From Verrucosispora sp. WMMD573 (GTDB taxonomy: Bacteria > Actinomycetota > Actinomycetes > Mycobacteriales > Micromonosporaceae), in NCBI RefSeq assembly GCF_027497175.1, contig NZ_CP114901.1, forward strand, positions 4,650,001-4,714,000: a stretch of 64,000 nucleotides of DNA. The letters run 5' to 3'. Positions 40,043 through 49,271 of this stretch are shown here, one piece after another. Below the pieces are notes generated by a model. That model made no database searches, was not told where the DNA came from, and saw only the letters and a list, made by a program, of their open reading frames with translations. Within the stretch, counting starts at the first letter, position 1. The number at the start of each line of letters is the position of its first letter. The position numbers and the translations under genes were made by a program.

Positions 40043-43000
40043 TGGGCCTCCCCGGCACGAAGGTGCGCGGCGGTGAGCCGCCGCCGCACGCTCACCGACA
40101 CCGCGGCGCTGAACGCCAGAGCCAGCGCCAGCAGTCCGACACCGGTGCCCAGCACCGGCACCCAGTCGACGCTCAGCAGCGGCGGCGGATCGGGGCGGTC
40201 CGCCGACGGGGTGAGGATGACAAGCGGGGCCATCGTCGCCGCCACGCCGATGCCCACGGCCAACCCCACCAGCACACCCATGCCGGCGAGCAACGACTGC
40301 TCGGCCAGCAGCGACCGGGCCACCAGGCGGTGACCCGCGCCGAGGGTGTGCAGCACCGCCAGTTCCCCGGCCCGGCGCCGCGCCGTGGCGCTGACGTCCA
40401 CGGCCACGCCCACCGCGGCCAGCAGCACCGCCGCGAGGGCGGCGACGAAGAGGGCACCACGGGCGCCCACGCCGAACGGGTCGCGCGCCAGCTGGTCGGC
40501 GACGTCCCGGCGATCCAGCACGGTCAGACCGTCGAGCGCGGCGGCTGCCCCGGCCACCTGCGCCGCCGTGCCGGGTCGGGCGGCCACCCACCATTCCTGC
40601 GGCGAGCGGACGATGCCGTGTTCGTGGAACAGCCGGGTACGCAACGACGGCAGGTCGACAAGCAACGCGGCGTCCTCGACGTCACCGGGCAGGGCCGTGA
40701 CCCGGTCGACCACGACGACATCGACCTCGGCCCCACCCAGGAACAGCCGGGTCTGCGTCCCGACGTCGAGGTGCAGCATGTCCAGCGCCGCCGCGGTGGC
40801 GACCACCGGCACCGGGTTGGTGCCGGCCGGCCGGGTGACGGCCAACTGCACCGGAGTGTCCGGGGCATTCCAGCTCACCGGCATGTCACGTGCGTAGCGG
40901 CCGGACAGGGTGGCACCGGAGCCGGTGGACGCGGTGACGGTTCCCACCCGGTCGACCACCTGCCACGGTCCGTCCGCGCCCAGATCGATCGGGGTGCCGG
41001 CGCTGGCGTCCGGGCTGGCCCGCAGGTCCGACAACCGCCAGTCGAGGCTCAGTCGTGGACCACCTCGGGTTTCGGTGGTGAAGCCGGCCAACCGCCACGG
41101 CCCGTCGCCGGCCGGCAACTCGACGGAGAACCGTAGCGGCTGACCATCCCAGCCGGTCGTGCCCAGGACCACCCGGCGGTGTTCGCCCCGGACGTCGCTG
41201 AGTACGACCTCGTGGCGGATCCGCCCACCCGTGCCGATGTCGACGACGCCCCGGGTCCGCAGCTGACCGGTCAGTCGCCGGGTACCGGTCGGCAACACCG
41301 TCGCCGGTGCCGGCACCCGCGCGTCCGCGAGGCCGCCGAGCAGCCGACCGGTGGATCCGCCGGCCAGGTCGGAACGCAACCGCAGCACCCCGTCGGCGGC
41401 ACCGGCGTCCACCGCCACCATGGTGGCCGGTTCGGCGCCGGCACCGAGCCGCACCGGCTCCCGCCAGGCCGGCAGGACCGCCCGGGCACCCGGCAGGTCG
41501 GCGATCTGGTCGGCGCGGCCGTCGGGGGCGGCACCGGTGACCTCGGTCAGCCGCAGGTCGGCACCGACCCGGTGGGCGGCCTGGTCGTCGAGGGAACGTT
41601 GCGAGGTCCCGGCGAGGGACCAGGCCAGGGTGCCGACCGCCACGGCGAGGGCGAGCAGCAGCACCGGGCCGGCGTGCGGACGCCTGCCGGCCTGCCAGGT
41701 GCCGAGCATGACGGCGGTCCACGGCCGGCGGTCCACCCAGCGTTCGGTCAGCCGCACCAGCGGCGGCAGCAGTCGCAACGCGAGCACCGCCCCGGCCAGC
41801 ACGCCGAGCGTCGGCGCGGCCGCCAGCAGCGGATCGACACCCAGCTCACCGCCCCGGGACCGGGACAGCGGGGACGAGTACCTGCTCAGCTGGTACCAGC
41901 TGAGCAGGGCCAAGCCGACGAGCAGGACGTCCAGCCCGGCCCGCTGCACCATGCCCCGCCGGCTCGGGCGGGAGCGGCTGGCCAGGTCCGCGACATAGCT
42001 GTCGCCTCGGCGCAGGCTCGGACCGATCATCGCGGCCGCGCAACCGGCGGCCGCGAGCCCGGCCACCAGCCACACCGTCGGGTCGGCCCAGTCCGGCCGC
42101 AGCGAAACGGCGGCGAGCCCGGGCAGCCGGTCGGCCAGCCCCAGCAGCTCCATCACCAGCGGCGGGGCGAGGAGCACCGCCGGCACGACGACCAGGGTGG
42201 CCTCCCGGGCGGTCAGCCCGGCCACCTGCCAGCGGGCGGCGCCCCGGGCCCGCAGCAGCGCCGTCTCACCCCGCCGGTGCTCGGTGAGCAGGATCGCCAC
42301 GAGCAGCAGCGCGTACCCGCCGAGCACCACCACCAGCAGCATCGGGGTGACCAGGGCGGACCGGCCGACGAGGGTGGCCTGGCGTAGCCGCTGCACCAGG
42401 GCCACCAAATTACCGCTGACCACCGCCGAATCGCCGAGGCCGGCCTCGGCCGGGCTGCTCGTGGTGATCCGGCCGGCGGCGTCGGCGAGCCGGTCCAGTG
42501 CGGTGGGGCCGACCCCGGCCAGATCGGGCTCCACCAGCCAGCCGGCGGAGGCATTGGCCAGGAAATGGGTGACGAAGTCGTCCCGGGACACCGTCATCGG
42601 GCCGTAGGTGGCTGCCTGGGGCAGCGAACCGGTCGTCGTCTCCGGCGCCAACCGCCAGTACGCGGCATCCGGGTCGACCGGGGCGAACACGCCTGTCACG
42701 ACAACCTCGGTGACCTGCTCGCTGAGCCCGTCAGTGATCGGGATGCGGTCACCGACGCCCACCCGCAACGCCGCCGCCGCGGCCTCGGCGATCGCGGTCT
42801 GCACCGGTTCGACGCCGGTCCGCGGCCACGCCCCGGCACTCAGCCGGGCGTGCGCGGGCAGGTCGTCGAGGAACATCACCGACGCGTAGGTGGCCCCGCT
42901 GCGGTCGGCCACGGCGTCTCCGGTGTCGCCGCGCAGCTGTCGACCGGCCGCGTACCCGGCAGCGCTGACCCGGGCCGGCAGCCCGGCCAGGTCGGCGGCG

Positions 43001-43245
43001 ACCTGCTTGCGCAACGCGCCGTCACGGTCCCGCAGCGCCGCATCGGTGCCTCCGGCGGAGGCGCGTACCAGGATCGAGCGTTCCTCGGCGGTGGCCGCCG
43101 CCAGCACGTTGCGGGTGCCGGAGTCGACGACGTCCCGGTTGTACGCGGCCAGACCGGTGAGCGCGACGGTGGCCACCAGCGCCGCCCCGGCGGCGGCCAG
43201 CAGCAAACCCCTCGTGGCCCGGGCACGTCGCAACGCGAACCTCAT
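40039..43245 (-). CDS. Large FtsX-like ABC permease
   Basis: From ATG 43245 the protein has 1068 residues: MRFALRRARATRG then helix LLLAAAGAALVATVALTGLAAY, a large extracytoplasmic domain, three helices near residues 310-450, further membrane segments, a second extracytoplasmic domain, and a final group of three helices ending in the cytosol. LLRARGAARWQVAGLTAREA is a typical coupling segment. ATG 43302 is an upstream alternative without ribosome site; AGGACAG lies before 43245. This is the first gene of the operon with two ATPases and a second permease. The substrate is unknown; lipids or peptides are usual for the class. Confidence 0.85.
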   Translation of the reverse strand: MRFALRRARATRGLLLAAAGAALVATVALTGLAAYNRDVVDSGTRNVLAAATAEERSILVRASAGGTDAALRDRDGALRKQVAADLAGLPARVSAAGYAAGRQLRGDTGDAVADRSGATYASVMFLDDLPAHARLSAGAWPRTGVEPVQTAIAEAAAAALRVGVGDRIPITDGLSEQVTEVVVTGVFAPVDPDAAYWRLAPETTTGSLPQAATYGPMTVSRDDFVTHFLANASAGWLVEPDLAGVGPTALDRLADAAGRITTSSPAEAGLGDSAVVSGNLVALVQRLRQATLVGRSALVTPMLLVVVLGGYALLLVAILLTEHRRGETALLRARGAARWQVAGLTAREATLVVVPAVLLAPPLVMELLGLADRLPGLAAVSLRPDWADPTVWLVAGLAAAGCAAAMIGPSLRRGDSYVADLASRSRPSRRGMVQRAGLDVLLVGLALLSWYQLSRYSSPLSRSRGGELGVDPLLAAAPTLGVLAGAVLALRLLPPLVRLTERWVDRRPWTAVMLGTWQAGRRPHAGPVLLLALAVAVGTLAWSLAGTSQRSLDDQAAHRVGADLRLTEVTGAAPDGRADQIADLPGARAVLPAWREPVRLGAGAEPATMVAVDAGAADGVLRLRSDLAGGSTGRLLGGLADARVPAPATVLPTGTRRLTGQLRTRGVVDIGTGGRIRHEVVLSDVRGEHRRVVLGTTGWDGQPLRFSVELPAGDGPWRLAGFTTETRGGPRLSLDWRLSDLRASPDASAGTPIDLGADGPWQVVDRVGTVTASTGSGATLSGRYARDMPVSWNAPDTPVQLAVTRPAGTNPVPVVATAAALDMLHLDVGTQTRLFLGGAEVDVVVVDRVTALPGDVEDAALLVDLPSLRTRLFHEHGIVRSPQEWWVAARPGTAAQVAGAAAALDGLTVLDRRDVADQLARDPFGVGARGALFVAALAAVLLAAVGVAVDVSATARRRAGELAVLHTLGAGHRLVARSLLAEQSLLAGMGVLVGLAVGIGVAATMAPLVILTPSADRPDPPPLLSVDWVPVLGTGVGLLALALAFSAAVSVSVRRRLTAAHLRAGEAQ

Positions 43246-43369
43246 CTGTCCTGTACCCCCGCCGGTTCGCGGGCCGGTGTGGCCCCTGGTTGCTGCCGTC
43301 ATGCACCAGAAGGGGGCGAGTCCCGGGAAAGGTTCGCAGCGGTGATCGTTTCGTTATGCCGGATGCGGC

Positions 43370-44101
43370 TCAGCTGCCGGGCGCCCCGCTGCCCGGGCCC
43401 AGGTCGCCGGCGCGGTGGTGCCGCCGGCAGAGCACCTGGTACCGCACGTCCGCGGTGTCGACGGTGTCGCCGATGACGACCTGTGCGCCCTCGCGGGCCA
43501 CCCGCCCGTCGGCGACGCGGGCGTTGAGCAGGCCCTCACGGCCGCACCAGCAGAGCACCTCGACCTGGATCCGGGCCACCGAGTCGGCCAGCTCGAACAG
43601 CCGCTGCGCCGCCGGGAACAGGCTGGAGCGGAAGTCGGTGGCCAGGCCGAAGGCGTACACGTCGACGTCGTAGCTGTCGACCAGGTCGGCCATCTGCTCC
43701 ACGTGCTCGACCCCGTAGAAGCTGGCCTCGTCGCAGATCAGGTAATCCACCCGCACCCCGTCGGCCCAGGCGTCGCGGACCAGGGTCCGCAGGTCCAGCG
43801 AGTCGGTCACCTCGATGGCCTCGTGGGCCAGCCCGATGCGGGTGGTCACCTGCGGGCCGAGTGACCGGTCGATGCGAGTGGTGACCAGTCCCCGGCGGCC
43901 CTGCCGGGCATGGTTGTAGTTCATCTGCAGCGCCATCGTGGACTTGCCGCAGTCCATCGGCCCCCAGTAGAACCGCAGCGCGGCGGCGTGCGCCGGTCGC
44001 CCGTCGACGCCGCGGGCGGCGAGGCACCCGGCCGGGCTGTCACCCGCGGCGGGCAGTGTCGGGCGGGCCAGGCAGGTCGGTAGGGCGTCGTCGGTCGTCA
44101 C
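43370..44101 (-). CDS. tdk: Thymidine kinase (type II)
   Basis: From GTG 44101 the protein has 243 residues. The P-loop GPMDCGKSTMAL, Walker B LICDEASF, and the C-terminal lasso with CWCG...CRRHH cysteines fit the TK1-like thymidine kinase family, which phosphorylates thymidine with ATP for salvage. The first 45 residues before the P-loop are an unusual N-terminal extension for the family; a shorter start inside it cannot be excluded. TAGGCT lies 8 nt before the GTG (44115-44110), consistent with a leaderless mRNA. It stands alone between the permease operon and the MFS gene. Confidence 0.82.
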   Translation of the reverse strand: MTTDDALPTCLARPTLPAAGDSPAGCLAARGVDGRPAHAAALRFYWGPMDCGKSTMALQMNYNHARQGRRGLVTTRIDRSLGPQVTTRIGLAHEAIEVTDSLDLRTLVRDAWADGVRVDYLICDEASFYGVEHVEQMADLVDSYDVDVYAFGLATDFRSSLFPAAQRLFELADSVARIQVEVLCWCGREGLLNARVADGRVAREGAQVVIGDTVDTADVRYQVLCRRHHRAGDLGPGSGAPGS

Positions 44102-44182
44102 GGACCGGCAGCCTAGTGCGATCTGCGCCCGGCCCGCGCGGTCCACCCGGCCGGGGTGTCGATCATCGCAACGTCGCCCGGG

Positions 44183-45577
44183 TCAGAGCACCCGGGGCGG
44201 GGTGTTTCCGGCGGCGACGATGGCCCGCCGGATCGGCACCGCCAGCAGCAACAGGAACCCGACCACGAAGAAGATCAGCAGGGAGACCAGGCCGACCCGG
44301 TAGGAGTTGGTGAGCTGGAACACCAGGCCGAACGCGAGGGGGCCGAGCCAGCTGGTGCCCTTGTCGCTGATCTCGTAGAAGCCGTAGTACTCGCCCTCCT
44401 TGCCGGCGGGAATCAGCTGGCTGAACAGCGAGCGGCTCAGCGCCTGGCTGCCACCGAGGACCAGGCCGATGGCCGCGCCGAGAACCATGAACGGCAGCGG
44501 CGCCTCGGCCGGCAGCCGGAACGCCGCGACGATCACCCCGGTCCACAGCACCAGGCTGAGCAGCACCGTCTTCCAGGCCCCGATCCGCCCGGCCAGGGCA
44601 CCGAGACCGAGTGCGCCCCCGAAGGCCAGGAACTGCACCAGCAGGATGGTCACGATCAGGGTGCTCTGCCCGAGCCGCAGTTCCTCGGTGCCGTACTGGC
44701 TGGCCAGGGTGATGACGGTCTGGATGCCGTCGTTGTAGACCAGGAACGCCAGCAGGAAGAACAGCGTCAGCGGGTACGCCTTGATCTCCCGCAGAGTACG
44801 GCCGAGCTGGCGGAACCCGTCGGTGAGCACGTTGCCTCGCCCGGCGGCGGCCAGCGCGGCGGCGGTGGGGTGCTCCCGCAGCCAGCGCAGCGGCACCAGG
44901 GTGAACACCGCCCACCACAGCCCGGCCGAGACGATGGACCAGCGGGCCAGGTCCAGGGTGCGTTCGGCGGTGCCGTTGTCGAACGACTGCACCGCGACGA
45001 GGTTCAACGCCAGCAGCAGACCGCCACCCAGGTAGCCCAGCGCCCAGCCCCGGCTGGAGATCGCGTCGCGCTCGTCCGGCCCACCCAGCTGCGGCAGGAA
45101 CGAGTTGTACACCACGATCGCCGCGCCGAAGCTGATGTTGGCGACCATGAACAGTGCGCCGCCGAGCAGGTAGCGGTCCCCGGTGACGAAGAGCATGCCG
45201 ACGGTCGCGGTGGCCCCGGTGAACGCCGTGGCGGCCAGTAGCCTCTTCTTGTGCAGCGACCGGTCGGCGATCGCGCCGATCACCGGCAGCACGAACACCG
45301 TCAGCAGCACCGACAGCGAGATCAGGTACGGGTAGTAGGAGCCGGCGGCCACCTTGATGCCCAACGGGTACACGTACCCGACGCACTCGTCCGCGCCGAG
45401 TTCGCACCCGGCGGCGACCTCGGCGACGCTGGTCAGGAACGGGCCGAGGAAGACCGTGATGACGGTGGTCTGGAAGGCCGAGTTCGCCCAGTCGTAGAAG
45501 TACCAGCCGGTGCGCTCCCGGCGGGTGCTCCGCGGTGGTGGGATGTCCTGCGCCGTCGGGGTGACCGTCTCGGCCAT
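44183..45577 (-). CDS. MFS transporter, UMF1 (Atg22-like) family
   Basis: The 464-residue protein has about eleven to twelve hydrophobic segments. The N-terminal motif RTGWYFYDWANSAFQTTVITVFLGPFL is diagnostic for UMF1/Atg22-like facilitators, and LGGSQALSRSLFSQLIPAGKEGEYYGFYEISDKGTSWLGP is the conserved loop-helix region. The substrate in bacteria is unknown; relatives export amino acids. ATG 45577 has GGAGG 6-7 nt upstream. It follows the GDPD gene by 20 bp, so the two are likely co-transcribed. A short GC stem overlaps its stop codon. Confidence 0.88.
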   Translation of the reverse strand: MAETVTPTAQDIPPPRSTRRERTGWYFYDWANSAFQTTVITVFLGPFLTSVAEVAAGCELGADECVGYVYPLGIKVAAGSYYPYLISLSVLLTVFVLPVIGAIADRSLHKKRLLAATAFTGATATVGMLFVTGDRYLLGGALFMVANISFGAAIVVYNSFLPQLGGPDERDAISSRGWALGYLGGGLLLALNLVAVQSFDNGTAERTLDLARWSIVSAGLWWAVFTLVPLRWLREHPTAAALAAAGRGNVLTDGFRQLGRTLREIKAYPLTLFFLLAFLVYNDGIQTVITLASQYGTEELRLGQSTLIVTILLVQFLAFGGALGLGALAGRIGAWKTVLLSLVLWTGVIVAAFRLPAEAPLPFMVLGAAIGLVLGGSQALSRSLFSQLIPAGKEGEYYGFYEISDKGTSWLGPLAFGLVFQLTNSYRVGLVSLLIFFVVGFLLLLAVPIRRAIVAAGNTPPRVL

Positions 45578-45597
45578 GGGGTCCTCCGCCCAGGTGT

Positions 45598-46368
45598 TCA
45601 GGCGGCCCAGTGGCCGCGGCTGCGGTAGACGTCGCGCAGCACGCCGACGTGGTCGGTCATGATGCCATCAACCCCAAGATCAAGTAACTCGTGCATCTCG
45701 GTGGGTTCGTCGATCGTCCAGACGTGCACCTGCAGGCCGAGCCGGTGGGCCGTGCGCAGGAACCGACGGTCGACCACCGGCACCCGGCCGTAGCGCACGG
45801 GCACCTGCGCGGCCACCACCGACGGCGGCAGCCGCAGCGGACGTCCGGTCCACGAGGCCCACCGCAGCCGGGCCACCCCGCGCACCCCGAGGCTGGTGGC
45901 GACCCGCCCATCGGTCAGGGCACGCAGCCGGGTCAGCCGGGCGTCACTGAACGAGGCCAGCAGCACCCGGTCGCCGGCACCGGCCCGGTCGACCGTGGCC
46001 ACCGTCGGCGCCGCCCCCCGGTCGGACTTGACGTCGATGTTGAACCGCACCTGCGGCCACGCGCCGAGCACCTCGTCGAGGCGGGGCACCACGGCGGAGC
46101 CGCCGACGCGCACCGTGGCCAGGTCGGCCCAGCGCATCGCGTCCACCCGGCCGCGTTGCCCGGTGACCCGTTCCAGGGTGTCGTCGTGGAACACCACGGC
46201 CACCCCGTCGGCGGTCGCGTGCACGTCGGTCTCGACGTACCGGTAGCCCAGCTGGACCGCCCGGGCGAACGCGGCGACGGTGTTCTCCTCGCCGTCGGCG
46301 GCGCCGCCGCGATGGGCGAAGGCCAGCGGCGCGGGCGCGTCGAGGTAGGGGTGCGCGGTCGTGGGCAC
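45598..46368 (-). CDS. Glycerophosphodiester phosphodiesterase
   Basis: From GTG 46368 the protein has 256 residues and the GDPD barrel motifs: FAHRGGAADGEENTVAAF (catalytic His and metal Glu), ETDVHATADGVAVVFHDDTLERVTG, and NIDVKSD. It hydrolyses glycerophosphodiesters to glycerol 3-phosphate and an alcohol. No signal peptide is present, so it is likely cytosolic. A CATACT box 7 nt before the GTG suggests a leaderless transcript. It probably forms an operon with the downstream MFS gene. Confidence 0.88.
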   Translation of the reverse strand: MPTTAHPYLDAPAPLAFAHRGGAADGEENTVAAFARAVQLGYRYVETDVHATADGVAVVFHDDTLERVTGQRGRVDAMRWADLATVRVGGSAVVPRLDEVLGAWPQVRFNIDVKSDRGAAPTVATVDRAGAGDRVLLASFSDARLTRLRALTDGRVATSLGVRGVARLRWASWTGRPLRLPPSVVAAQVPVRYGRVPVVDRRFLRTAHRLGLQVHVWTIDEPTEMHELLDLGVDGIMTDHVGVLRDVYRSRGHWAA

Positions 46369-46527
46369 GCGGCGCAGTATGCCTGGCCCCGGTAACCGAC
46401 CGGTGGCGGGCCGGCGGCCAGCCGGGTAGCTCCCGTCGTCCACACCCCGCCAGTACCCGCTGGTGATTGCCGGATGCCGGACAGTAACCTTCCCGGTTCG
46501 ACCGGAATCGGTCACGATGCCCCGGTG

Positions 46528-47187
46528 ATGGCGTGGCCGAATCCCGCACCGCGACGCGACGACCCGTCCTCGACGCCAGCGGCGCTGACCATCCGCCCGG
46601 TGCATCCGCTGCCCGGGCGCGTTACGCCGCCGCGCCGCCCGGCGACCCGCAGCGTCCCGGCCGGGTTCGGGGCGCTGCTGGTCATCACGCTGGTCGCCGG
46701 CAGCCCCTGGGGATACGACGTGATCCGGGAGCTGAGCGTCAACCTGCCCCGCACCGACGGCCCGGCCGGCATCGTCACGATCGCGGTCGACGCGCTGCTG
46801 CTGGGGCTGTCCTGGCTGCGGTGGGGCAGCCCCGACCCCGCGTCCGGCTACCAACTCGCGCGCACCGCCCAGGTGGCGCTGTTCGTCCTGATCGTGCTGG
46901 TGATGCTGCGCCGGCTGGCCGCGGGCGACCCGCCGTCCCGGGCGTACCGCTTCTTCGCCACCCTCGGTGCGACGGTCGCGGCGGCGGCGCTCGCCACGGT
47001 CGGCGGCGCCCTGGTGCACCTGGCCGTCGACAGCGGCGCCTACGCCGGGTCGGGGATGCGTGCGGAACTGCTCAACGAACTGGTACGGGCCCTGCTGTGC
47101 GGCTTCGTCGTGGGTCTGCTGCTGGCGGCGGTGCCGGCCCGGCGGCACCGGACCCGACCTGCCGTCCCCGGGTTGGGAGGCAACTGA
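46528..47187 (+). CDS. Four-helix membrane protein of unknown function
   Basis: The protein has a proline-rich N-terminal tail followed by four hydrophobic helices (FGALLVITLVAGSPWGYDVI; GIVTIAVDALLLGLSWL; TAQVALFVLIVLVMLRRLA; FATLGATVAAAALATVGGALVHLA and a last LLCGFVVGLLLAAVP, five if the first is counted fully). No family was recognised. Starts at 46525 (GTG), 46528 (ATG) and 46474 (ATG) are all possible; none has a good ribosome site. Only one base separates its stop from the next ATG, so it belongs to the operon with the two motif-sharing proteins and may be their membrane partner (inference). Confidence 0.6.
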   Translation: MAWPNPAPRRDDPSSTPAALTIRPVHPLPGRVTPPRRPATRSVPAGFGALLVITLVAGSPWGYDVIRELSVNLPRTDGPAGIVTIAVDALLLGLSWLRWGSPDPASGYQLARTAQVALFVLIVLVMLRRLAAGDPPSRAYRFFATLGATVAAAALATVGGALVHLAVDSGAYAGSGMRAELLNELVRALLCGFVVGLLLAAVPARRHRTRPAVPGLGGN

Positions 47188-47188
47188 C

Positions 47189-48907
47189 ATGGTGATCCGG
47201 CAGGCCACCCCCGAGGACTCGACGGCGGACCCGACCGACGCCACGAGCGAGGCGACCCGCTACCTGTGTGTGGCGGCGCACACCGACGACACGTTCGCCG
47301 ACTCGGCCCTGTCCGAGGTCTTCGACGACGAGCTCCGGGCGGTGGCGCCCTCGGTCGGCTTCGACCTGACCACCGTGCTGCGGCACTGCCTTGAGGCACG
47401 TCAGCGGCGCATCCGTCGCGACGCCGGCCTGCTCGTCGCCGGCAGCATGGCCGTGCTGCTGGCGCCGCTGTGGACGCTGCAGACCGCGGCGGTGCTGGCG
47501 ATCGGCATGTCGCTGGCCCGGGCCAACCGGCACCGCCCGCTGGCCTCGGTGACGGCGCTGGCGGCGACGGCCGTGGTGTCACTGTGGCTGTTGGCGCAGT
47601 TCGCCGGGCTCGACACCGACAGCGACGGCGGCATGATCAGTTGGATGGTCGGCCTGCCGTGGCTGGCGCTGGTGGCCGGGCTGCTGGCGTACCTCATCCT
47701 GGTGCTGCACCTGCTGGGCACCCGGCAGCTGCTGGTGCAGCGGCTGCGGCGTGGTCACTTCCAGCCCGCGTCACCCGACACCGGCCCGGTGCCGCAGCGC
47801 CTCGCGGCACGCCTGGCCCAGCTCGACACGGCGCAGCACGGCAACGTGACGATCTACAGCGGGTACACGCCGTTCGTCGGGCACGGCGCACCGGTGGCCG
47901 GCTGGTCGTTCGCCCTGCCGATCCACCGGGCCGAACAGCATCTACCCGAACCGTCGACTGCGGTCACCGGCGACGACCCGGACGCCACCGTGCAGTTCGC
48001 CGTGGTGGATCTGATCGACCACGTACGGCGACGACTGGCGGCGATCCGACTCGACCCGGCCGGCGACCCGGAACTGAATCCGGAACGGCTCGCCGGTCTG
48101 GTGCTGGAGGATCGGGTGTTCGTGCACGGCGGGCTGCTGACCGACGATCCGCAGCTGCTGCCCGACCGCGGCCGGATGCCCCGGCAACGCTGGTCCGACG
48201 AGCAGCTGCGGGCGGTGGCGAGCCGGCCGCAGGGCGCTGCCCGGCATTTCCTGGGCGCTCTGGTGCCGTCCTGGGGCGGCGAGGTGGTGGCCTGCACGTT
48301 CCTGCACTTCTCCACCGATGGCCGGGTGCTCTACCTGGAGTGCGCCCGGACGTTGCTGGAGCCGCCCCGCATCGAGTACCACGACGTGGACCGGCTGACC
48401 GAGTGGATCCCGGTGCGTCAGTTCGTCCAGCTGTTCACCGCCGCCGCCGAGCAGTTGGTGCGTACCGCCTTCGGTGCGCCGGTGCGCCTGGTACGCGACG
48501 GCGTCCAGGTGGTGCGGCACCAGATCCGGCAGGCGCGGTCACGCCGGATGGCCCGCGAGGACCTCGGCTACGACTACGGGGCCCGGGCCGGCGTACGGGA
48601 GCTGGCCACCGGCACCACCTACCACAACTATTTCCAGGTGCTCGACGCCGCGAAGCATCTCAAGGTGGTCGAGCGGCACGTGCTGGCCGCCATCGTCGAC
48701 TTCCTGGAGGACAAGGGTGTGGACACCGCCGAGTTCCGCACCCGGCAAACCATGATCCTCAACCAGGGTGTGATCCAGACCGGTGGCCTCAGCGTCGTCG
48801 GTAACCAGGCGGTGGGCGCCGGGGCGCGGGCGGAGCAGCAGAGCACCACGGAGCAGCCGTCGCCGCAGGGCACGAGCCGTCGAGCCGGCACCGGGAGGCC
48901 GTCATGA
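47189..48907 (+). CDS. Membrane protein with C-terminal amyloid-like motif
   Basis: The 572-residue protein has a soluble N-terminal part, three hydrophobic segments (about 80-110, 119-140, 149-177), then a large cytosolic domain with a distinctive NVTIYSGYTPFVGHG segment (219-233). It ends in a helical segment followed by a Gly/Asn/Gln-rich motif at 523-548 (GLSVVGNQAVGAGA) and a disordered tail. The motif recurs almost identically at the start of the next protein. GGGAGG precedes ATG 47189 by 9 nt. No family was recognised. The arrangement looks like a membrane receptor that seeds assembly of its small partner (inference). Confidence 0.65.
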   Translation: MVIRQATPEDSTADPTDATSEATRYLCVAAHTDDTFADSALSEVFDDELRAVAPSVGFDLTTVLRHCLEARQRRIRRDAGLLVAGSMAVLLAPLWTLQTAAVLAIGMSLARANRHRPLASVTALAATAVVSLWLLAQFAGLDTDSDGGMISWMVGLPWLALVAGLLAYLILVLHLLGTRQLLVQRLRRGHFQPASPDTGPVPQRLAARLAQLDTAQHGNVTIYSGYTPFVGHGAPVAGWSFALPIHRAEQHLPEPSTAVTGDDPDATVQFAVVDLIDHVRRRLAAIRLDPAGDPELNPERLAGLVLEDRVFVHGGLLTDDPQLLPDRGRMPRQRWSDEQLRAVASRPQGAARHFLGALVPSWGGEVVACTFLHFSTDGRVLYLECARTLLEPPRIEYHDVDRLTEWIPVRQFVQLFTAAAEQLVRTAFGAPVRLVRDGVQVVRHQIRQARSRRMAREDLGYDYGARAGVRELATGTTYHNYFQVLDAAKHLKVVERHVLAAIVDFLEDKGVDTAEFRTRQTMILNQGVIQTGGLSVVGNQAVGAGARAEQQSTTEQPSPQGTSRRAGTGRPS

Positions 48908-49269
48908 CCACGTCCGACAACTCGATCAACTTCGGTGTCCAGCAGTCCGGTGGGGTGAGCCAGGTCGGCAACCAGGCAGTGGGTCCGGGCGCGCACGCGG
49001 TCGGCGGGGGACTGTGGGCCACGGCACCGGGGGTGGACCTGCCGGCCCTGATCACACAACTGGTGCAGACCCTCGACCGGCATCGTGACGAGTTGCCGGA
49101 GCCGGCTCGGGCGGTGGCCGCGGAGCTGCGGGTCCAGCTGGCGCGGCCGGATCCAGAGCCGGCCCGGGTCACGGCGCTGCTGCGGCGCCTGGCGGCGCTG
49201 GCCGCGCCGGTGGCTCCGGTGGCCTCGGCCGTGACCGAGGTGTTGCGGGCGGTGCAGCAGGCGACCTGA
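48904..49269 (+). CDS. Small protein with N-terminal amyloid-like motif and helical domain
   Basis: The 121-residue protein starts with a motif at residues 7-32 (core GVSQVGNQAVGPGA) that is identical in 17 of 26 positions to the C-terminal motif of the preceding protein. After a short glycine linker there are about 75 residues predicted to be helical (LPALITQLVQTLDRHRDELP..., ARVTALLRRLAALAAPVAPVASAVTEVLRAV). ATG 48904 overlaps the upstream stop (ATGA). The Q-hydrophobic-G-N pattern resembles RHIM and bacterial amyloid-signalling motifs in Gly/Asn/Gln content. The gene ends 3 bp from a converging gene. The function is unknown. Confidence 0.65.
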   Translation: MTTSDNSINFGVQQSGGVSQVGNQAVGPGAHAVGGGLWATAPGVDLPALITQLVQTLDRHRDELPEPARAVAAELRVQLARPDPEPARVTALLRRLAALAAPVAPVASAVTEVLRAVQQAT

Positions 49270-49271
49270 AC

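Larger units (their letters stand above)
39919..40047. repeat. 56-bp tandem repeat between two permease genes
   Basis: Two identical 56-bp units (39919-39974 and 39975-40030) and 17 nt of a third (40031-40047). Each unit on the minus strand carries a GTGA start/stop overlap. The array lies between the stop of one permease and the start of the next and encodes two copies of the same 19-residue mini-ORF. Confidence 0.9.

Noticed and set aside
39919..40047. CRISPR-like array
   Set aside because: The units are directly adjacent with no spacers and carry coding overlaps; no cas gene is near.
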